Of a stretch of 34,714 bases of DNA, positions 31,001-34,714 are shown piece after piece. The notes under the pieces were generated by a model that searched no databases, was not told the origin of the DNA, and saw only the letters and a list, made by a program, of their open reading frames with translations. Numbering within the stretch: position 1 is the stretch's first letter; every line of letters begins with the position of its first letter. Position numbers and translations under genes: made by a program. The DNA lies in the IMG/VR virus record IMGVR_UViG_3300017991_005537, positions 1-34,714 of that record. One strand, written 5' to 3'. Source of the stretch: a virus.

Positions 31001-32168
31001 AGTCACAACAAGACTTACTAATGCTGAATCATCTATAACTCAGCTTTCAAACGAAATCGAGCTTAAAGTCAGTCAATCACAATATGACATTGATATTCCC
31101 AACTTGCAGAGTCGTATGTCAAGTGCTGAATCAACTCTTTCTGTACACGCTAACCAAATCGCTACTAAAGTAGAACAAGATGGTGTCATTTCTGCGATTA
31201 ACCAAACAGCTGAACAGATAAAAATTCAAGCAAGTAAAATACAGCTTCAAGGTGCTGTAACGGTTCTTTCAGATATAACTGATGATTTAGGAACTATCAA
31301 TGCTGGTATAATCAACGGAATTGATATAAACGGTGTAAACATTAGTGGTTCTACTTTTTATGCGGAATACACACCTTCAACAGCAACTTCTTATGGAAGT
31401 ACTTATTTTGATGGGGATGAATTATCGTTCTGGGAATCAGATATTACGGAACATGGAATGTACAATGAATTATACTTTTCAACTAAGTATGCTGCGAATA
31501 AAATGCGATTTGACCAAGAAAGATCTGGTCAGTATGCGATGTACGCAGAGATGGACATCATGGGTCTATACTTCTGGGGATTGGGTTATCCATACAATGG
31601 CTTATTAAAAATGTATCGAGAAGTTGAATCAAATGGTGGTGGTTCGTTTATTGAAGCAGATTCACTGAAGGTTATTGGAGTTAGGGGAATGTATGGAGTT
31701 TCTGATCCAACAGGAAATCCTATCTTAAATGATCACCTAAACGGGAATGTTTCTATAAATGCAGCAGGTGGAGATTTATATCTAGGGTATTACAGCACGG
31801 GAACCATACGTATGCAAAGACCTTTGGATGTGGGGGAATATGGTATCAATTGGCCAGTCCATGCCTCATTATCCCTTCAAAACGGCTGGGTAAATTATGG
31901 AGGTGGATTTATTTCGGCTGCCTACAGTAAAGATGGGTGTGGAGTAGTTCATTTACGTGGTTTGATTAAAAATGGTTCGGTTGGTTCTGTGATTGCCGTA
32001 CTTCCTGTAGGTTGTAGACCCTATGCCACTGAAATATTTACCGTCATGTGTGGCGGTAATGCAATCGCACGTGTTGATGTTCGAGCAAACGGAGAAATAG
32101 TTTGTCAAGCTGCAAGTAGTACAGCTTATTTGTCACTAAGCGGTATATCCTTTAGAGCTGAAAACTAA
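28065..32168 (+). CDS. Tail tip / receptor-binding structural protein (Tal-like)
   Basis: 1367 residues from TTG 28065 with AAGGAGGTGAT upstream. Residues 1 to about 360 are a phage minor structural (TIGR01665/gp44-type) baseplate hub (ITDSLTDRILDDISEELFW, RVHTQERSIKKNGTKKVTL). An Ala/Lys/Asp coiled-coil region follows (about 365-600). Then come heptad-rich repeats of about 33 residues built on KVSQTDYD..EGRVS.AES.I.QNAN.I (about 620-820). A separate globular domain (about 823-965, FRIGAKTISTAGWYRI) interrupts the repeats, which resume to about 1080. The C-terminal part (about 1090-1367) is a beta-rich receptor-binding tip. It probably recognises the host wall. Confidence 0.9.
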   Translation: MIHITDSLTDRILDDISEELFWNDKHRKSLKDTLETFDFTTFADKPFSEHLAKRNRIIIPDEDGQFVEFIIENTRKFHGVNGFSVEVYTSASYIELIKAKVISPQTTPSWTPRQHVDFALAGTGWEAGEIYFAGVRSLTIEKHTNPFAYLKRLAAELDLELHFRVEKDGNKIVRRYVDLVERVGAWRGREGEFGKDLIGIERKENNANIVTALVGLGPIREDGTRLEVFVEDKDALARWGRNGQHLVEVYEPQSTDQDMTIERLTELTENELKKRVNSVVEYLADIADLEKVPGLEHEKIRFGDTIKIKDTMFNPPLYLEARVHTQERSIKKNGTKKVTLGDYIEYTEEDVLAIWKSLQAEIVKKVSMSDVTEVVYTKPEVDDKDASVYQDSTYYSDNVSETKKQEAIQVAATDATSKANAAENNAKTHADTKSSEAENNAKTHADMVAEQKKQEAIQAAILDAETKVNQAKSDLEAEIATKADADWVNGQLVLKADNSTVQDLQNEVSNKADVTWVNNQLVLKESTITKASNVPLNPTINQLWLDTNVTPNVLKRWSGTSWVKATPTNAGEVNAYTKSEVDNALNTKVSVTQYNTDISGIVTDLQSHESRITQNEQEIVTKVSQTDYDALEGRVSNAESSIVQNANAIQSKVSQTDFDTLEGRVSTTESTITQHANLIEQKVNQTDYDTDMNGVITRLDSAETRITQTETEIATKVSNTTYQQDKTAIEGDISSLETRMSQAETTITQNANSIALKANATDVYTKTEVDNSLANKADTSTVSAIEQRVTQAEAELVVQADQIATKVSQTDFNTYKVDSANDKSFRIGAKTISTAGWYRIATNVGNRAFARFIVKETYSGRHSTAIFNAGIHYGKNPTFTLIGYSNYGTPAVTKARILYKSTYDDPYLELYIVPTAVVEVWCLDNVQTSGWVKVDLTAGSVPSGYSAVEWDINASKVVDVTSENTALDTSNVNGIPASQVTTRLTNAESSITQLSNEIELKVSQSQYDIDIPNLQSRMSSAESTLSVHANQIATKVEQDGVISAINQTAEQIKIQASKIQLQGAVTVLSDITDDLGTINAGIINGIDINGVNISGSTFYAEYTPSTATSYGSTYFDGDELSFWESDITEHGMYNELYFSTKYAANKMRFDQERSGQYAMYAEMDIMGLYFWGLGYPYNGLLKMYREVESNGGGSFIEADSLKVIGVRGMYGVSDPTGNPILNDHLNGNVSINAAGGDLYLGYYSTGTIRMQRPLDVGEYGINWPVHASLSLQNGWVNYGGGFISAAYSKDGCGVVHLRGLIKNGSVGSVIAVLPVGCRPYATEIFTVMCGGNAIARVDVRANGEIVCQAASSTAYLSLSGISFRAEN

Positions 32169-32193
32169 TAAATAAATTGAGGAGTGAAGAGAA

Positions 32194-32610
32194 ATGGTTG
32201 TAAAGATTGAAAATCATAAACTAGCACCAGTTATTAATTTGCTTTTTGATTTACCGTTACGAGGGAAACAAAGTCGTCATCGTACCAAGTTTATCAAGTT
32301 GCTGAATGAGAGATTGCAAGAGTACCAGAAGGAATTCAAAGAATTATTAAAAGAACACTGTCACTTAGATGAAAACGGAGAACCAAAGACAAAAAATGAT
32401 GGTCAGCATTGGGATGTTAAAGACATCGATGCTTTTGTGAAAGACAAAAAGGAATTAGATGAAGAAGTGTTTATAATCGAAGGTGCGAATAATCAAGAAA
32501 TGTTAAAAACTATTAAAGAAGTGTTGGATAATTGCGATCGTGCATTTAGTGGCCAAGAAGCCATGATTTATGACTATATATGTGAGAAATTTGAGGAGAC
32601 TGAGGAATAA
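32194..32610 (+). CDS. DUF1617-like phage protein
   Basis: 138 residues from ATG 32194 with TTGAGGAGTGA upstream. The pattern ENHKLAPVINLLFDLPLRGKQSR, then RTKFIKLLNERLQEYQKEF and IYDYICEKFEE matches DUF1617 proteins found after tail-tip genes in Bacillus, Listeria and Clostridium prophages. Strongly charged and helical. It may be a minor tail-associated or assembly protein; no function is established. It overlaps the next gene by 1 nt. Confidence 0.8.
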   Translation: MVVKIENHKLAPVINLLFDLPLRGKQSRHRTKFIKLLNERLQEYQKEFKELLKEHCHLDENGEPKTKNDGQHWDVKDIDAFVKDKKELDEEVFIIEGANNQEMLKTIKEVLDNCDRAFSGQEAMIYDYICEKFEETEE

Positions 32611-32831
32611 TGAATATTCAAATCACAAATATTAATATTCGTTATGAAAATGGTGAAGTTACTGGAGCTCAAGTGTATTTTGCTGGGCATGACCAAGATA
32701 GGACCATGAATCTTAACGGTCATATTCCGCTCACTGCGGAGGAATACCAGGGAAATGAAGCTGTTTCTGCTCTTACTGACCTTGTGAAACAAAAAGTAAT
32801 CGAGAAGTTAAACGGAAGCTCTGCTCAATAA
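32610..32831 (+). CDS. Small phage protein between tail and lysis genes
   Basis: 73 residues from ATG 32610 (TAATG overlap with the previous stop; GAGGAGACTGAGG upstream). Beta-like N-terminal half (IQITNINIRYENGEVTGAQVYF) and a helical end (AVSALTDLVKQKVIEKLNG). This type of protein is common just before holin genes in Bacillota phages; function unknown. Its TAA stop lies in the loop of a U-tracted hairpin. Confidence 0.75.
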   Translation: MNIQITNINIRYENGEVTGAQVYFAGHDQDRTMNLNGHIPLTAEEYQGNEAVSALTDLVKQKVIEKLNGSSAQ

Positions 32832-32850
32832 AGTAGGGTTTTTTATTTTG
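32819..32850 (+). terminator. Terminator-like hairpin overlapping a stop codon, before lysis genes
   Basis: 7-bp stem CTCTGCT (32819-32825) with AGTAGGG (32832-32838), including two G-U pairs, loop CAATAA containing the TAA stop, then TTTTTTATTTTG. It is weaker than the hairpins at 24218 and 33306 but has the best U-tract. It separates the tail module from the membrane-protein, holin and endolysin genes. Confidence 0.55.
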
Positions 32851-32953
32851 TTTTAAATCCCAAACAGTGATGAATACTGTAAGAAAGTGTATATACTAAA
32901 AACTTACATTATACAGTGAGATTTGAGATAATAAAAGAAAGGAGGTTGAAATC

Positions 32954-33319
32954 ATGAAACAGACACCTCTTAAAATTCTTTTCACATCACTTGTTTTATT
33001 TTTTATCGGTGGAGGCATCAGTGGTGCTTTAGTTTACCACATTAACGATGCTGCTGAAGCAGCCAAACAGGAATATCAGCAAGAGATCAATCAGTACTTG
33101 TCAGAGAAGGATTTAAAGATAAAAAACGATGTATCGAACTTAACACAGACCGAAATACAACGATTGAAGGATGAAACCCAAAAATATTTGAATGAAAAGA
33201 TAAATCAAGATTACCAAAGCTCTTTGAATCAAAAAACTGAAGAAATTAAAAAAATTACTGATCAGAAAATAGAAGAGATAAAAAACTATATTGATGAGTT
33301 ACTGGATAGTGCCGAATAG
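32954..33319 (+). CDS. Membrane-anchored coiled-coil protein in the lysis cassette
   Basis: 121 residues from ATG 32954, with the strong AGAAAGGAGGTTG upstream. One N-terminal membrane segment (ILFTSLVLFFIGGGISGALVY, about 9-29) is followed by about 85 residues of continuous charged coiled coil (EYQQEINQYLSEKDLKIK through KKITDQKIEEIKNYIDELL). It precedes the holin, and its own stop is inside a terminator hairpin. A role in regulating holin timing or in linking membrane and wall during lysis is possible by position. It has no lipobox and is not similar to a holin. Family not recognised. Confidence 0.7.
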   Translation: MKQTPLKILFTSLVLFFIGGGISGALVYHINDAAEAAKQEYQQEINQYLSEKDLKIKNDVSNLTQTEIQRLKDETQKYLNEKINQDYQSSLNQKTEEIKKITDQKIEEIKNYIDELLDSAE

Positions 33320-33336
33320 GCACTATTTTTATTTTG
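33306..33336 (+). terminator. Intrinsic terminator overlapping a stop codon, before the holin
   Basis: Perfect 8-bp stem ATAGTGCC (33306-33313) with GGCACTAT (33319-33326). The TAG stop (33317-33319) of the coiled-coil protein is in the loop and first paired base, and TTTTTATTTT follows. The holin start is only about 20 nt further on, so read-through is needed for lysis gene expression unless another promoter exists. Confidence 0.8.
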
Positions 33337-33356
33337 TTTTGAAAGGAGAAATCAAT

Positions 33357-33767
33357 ATGCTTGAAAATATTTTTAAAACAATTACAGCGATATTCGGGGC
33401 ATCAGTTACTTATTTGTTTGGTGAATGGTCCATTTTACTGCAAATGTTATTGACTTTGGTATTAGTTGATTACTCAACTGGGTTATTGGCAAGTGGTTAT
33501 GAAGGGAAGCTTAGTAGCAAAGTTGGTTTTAAAGGAATTTTGAAGAAAGTGATGATATTTGCTATGGTTGCAGTTGCCCATGCTATAGATAGTGTTCTTG
33601 GAGAAAACCACTTCTTCCGAGATGCAACTATCTTTTTTTATTTGGCCAATGAAGTGTTATCAATCATTGAAAATACAGGGAGAATAGGGATTCCAATACC
33701 AAGTGTTCTGTCAAAAGCAGTTGATGTATTAAAAGATAAATCAAATGAAAAAGGGGAGAGTAAATAA
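33357..33767 (+). CDS. Holin (phage_holin_4 / toxin-secretion type)
   Basis: 136 residues from ATG 33357 with GAAAGGAGAA upstream; in-frame Met codons at 33291 lie in the previous gene and are rejected. Hydrophobic segments are at about 22-45 ([21 protein letters not shown]), 62-80 ([18 protein letters not shown]) and 90-105. The signature [25 protein letters not shown] in pieces, and [18 protein letters not shown], is that of the phage_holin_4 family. It permeabilises the membrane to let the endolysin reach the wall. Its stop overlaps the endolysin ATG (TAATG). Confidence 0.93.
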   Translation: MLENIFKTITAIFGASVTYLFGEWSILLQMLLTLVLVDYSTGLLASGYEGKLSSKVGFKGILKKVMIFAMVAVAHAIDSVLGENHFFRDATIFFYLANEVLSIIENTGRIGIPIPSVLSKAVDVLKDKSNEKGESK

Positions 33768-34714
33768 TGGCTGTTATTATTGATATTTCTCATCATCAAG
33801 ACCCGAAAAAAATGGATTATGACAAATTGGCAAAACAGGTTGATCTAGTTATTATTCGTACACAGTACGGTTCAAAAACGATTGACCGTCACTATAAAAC
33901 ACATCATGCTGAATTTAATAAGCGTGGTGTTCCGACAGCTGCATATGCATGGGTTCGAGGTGTAAGTCTGAAGGACATGGAAGTCGAAGCAACAGACTTC
34001 TACAATCGCACGAAAGACTTGAACCCGACATTTTGGTTTTTAGATGTTGAAGAAGAAAGCATGAAGGATATGCGTGGCGGTGTTAAGGCTTATGTGAAGA
34101 AGTTACGTCAACTTGGAGCGGAAAAAATCGGAATTTATATTGCCCATCACTTGTACAAGTCCTTTAATCTTAATTTAGAAGAAGTCGACGCAATTTGGAT
34201 ACCTCATTACGGAGTAAATAATGGTAAAGTAAACAGTACACCTTCTTATCCTTGTGATTTACATCAGTACACCAGCGTTGGTAGGTTAGATGGATATAAT
34301 GGAGATTTAGATTTAAATCGAATTGTTAGTAATAAATCACTTGAATATTTCACAGGTGGAGATAAAAATTCGGAACTAGTGAAAAAAGTTAGTTCCACAA
34401 AGTCAACAGTACATGTATACACAGTCAAAAAAGGCGACACTCTTTCTGAAATTGCCCAAAAATATGGAACGACTGTGAATGAGCTCGTAAAACTGAACAA
34501 TATTAAAAATCCAAATTTAATATATGTCGGACAAAAATTGAAGATAGAATCAAATGGTAAAGAAGTGAAACAATATTATACTGTCAAGCCAGGAGATAAC
34601 ATGACAAAGATTGCGAATAAGTATGGTACAACATTATCAAATTTGAAAAAGCTTAACCCTAACATCAAAAATTATAATTTAATTTATCCAGGACAAAAAA
34701 TACGTGTAAGATGA
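33767..34714 (+). CDS. Endolysin: GH25 muramidase with two LysM domains
   Basis: 315 residues, complete, ending at the last base of the window. GH25 domain at about 1-190: [16 protein letters not shown] with catalytic-region Asp6, [18 protein letters not shown] with Asp93/Glu95, and the C-terminal [22 protein letters not shown]. LysM 1 at about 213-258 ([28 protein letters not shown]) and LysM 2 at about 268-314 ([28 protein letters not shown]) bind peptidoglycan. It cleaves the MurNAc-GlcNAc bond. No signal peptide is present, so release depends on the holin. AAAGGGGAG precedes the start, which is coupled to the holin stop. Confidence 0.96.
   Translation: MAVIIDISHHQDPKKMDYDKLAKQVDLVIIRTQYGSKTIDRHYKTHHAEFNKRGVPTAAYAWVRGVSLKDMEVEATDFYNRTKDLNPTFWFLDVEEESMKDMRGGVKAYVKKLRQLGAEKIGIYIAHHLYKSFNLNLEEVDAIWIPHYGVNNGKVNSTPSYPCDLHQYTSVGRLDGYNGDLDLNRIVSNKSLEYFTGGDKNSELVKKVSSTKSTVHVYTVKKGDTLSEIAQKYGTTVNELVKLNNIKNPNLIYVGQKLKIESNGKEVKQYYTVKPGDNMTKIANKYGTTLSNLKKLNPNIKNYNLIYPGQKIRVR

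Overview
The window looks like most of a prophage of a low-G+C Gram-positive host, probably a Bacillaceae member. Evidence for this is the AT-rich DNA, strong GGAGG-type ribosome binding sites with many TTG/GTG starts, and gene families typical of Bacillus prophages. The early genes follow the yqaI-yqaJ-yqaK(recT)-yqaL-yqaM order of the B. subtilis skin element. The head genes follow its yqbA-to-yqbJ order. The tail is a long non-contractile siphovirus type. No integrase, att site, tRNA, rRNA or CRISPR was seen. The integrase and left end presumably lie beyond base 1, and the window stops exactly at the endolysin stop codon.

Layout. (1) 1-3815, minus strand: lysogeny operon with a CI-like repressor, a lipoprotein, an ImmA-like protein, then four very AT-rich unrecognised genes, the last cut by the window edge. 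(2) 3816-3984: divergent control region with four copies of a 15-bp operator and two back-to-back promoters; a fifth copy lies in the Cro-like gene. (3) 3985-11568, plus strand: early genes, comprising a Cro-like regulator, Rha/ORF6C antirepressor-type protein, HTH protein, small proteins, a candidate structured RNA, YqaI, YqaJ exonuclease, RecT annealase, a DnaD-like initiator carrying an apparent iteron origin inside its gene, a DnaC-type loader, two frameshifted HTH genes, and an ArpU/RinA-like late regulator. (4) 11572-13600: cargo-like segment with one beta-helix (pectate-lyase-like) gene between two gene-poor AT-rich stretches. (5) 13601-24229: packaging, head, connector and tail-tube genes. 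(6) 24270-32168: tape measure, enlarged distal tail protein and a 1367-residue tip/receptor-binding protein. (7) 32194-34714: small accessory genes, a membrane-anchored coiled-coil protein, holin, and a GH25-LysM endolysin.

How it works together: the repressor and Cro-like protein probably compete for the shared operators. Early transcription would produce recombination and replication proteins, and the ArpU-like protein would switch on the late operon. Several intrinsic-terminator-like hairpins lie inside the late transcription unit, three of them with the upstream gene's stop codon in the loop. This suggests that read-through is regulated.

The items most worth follow-up are the unknown operon at 1-2073, the structured RNA at 6184-6360 next to a small hydrophobic peptide, the in-gene origin at 8948-9090, the stop-codon terminators, and the orphan beta-helix gene. 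All functional calls come from reading sequence and motifs by eye; no database search was run.
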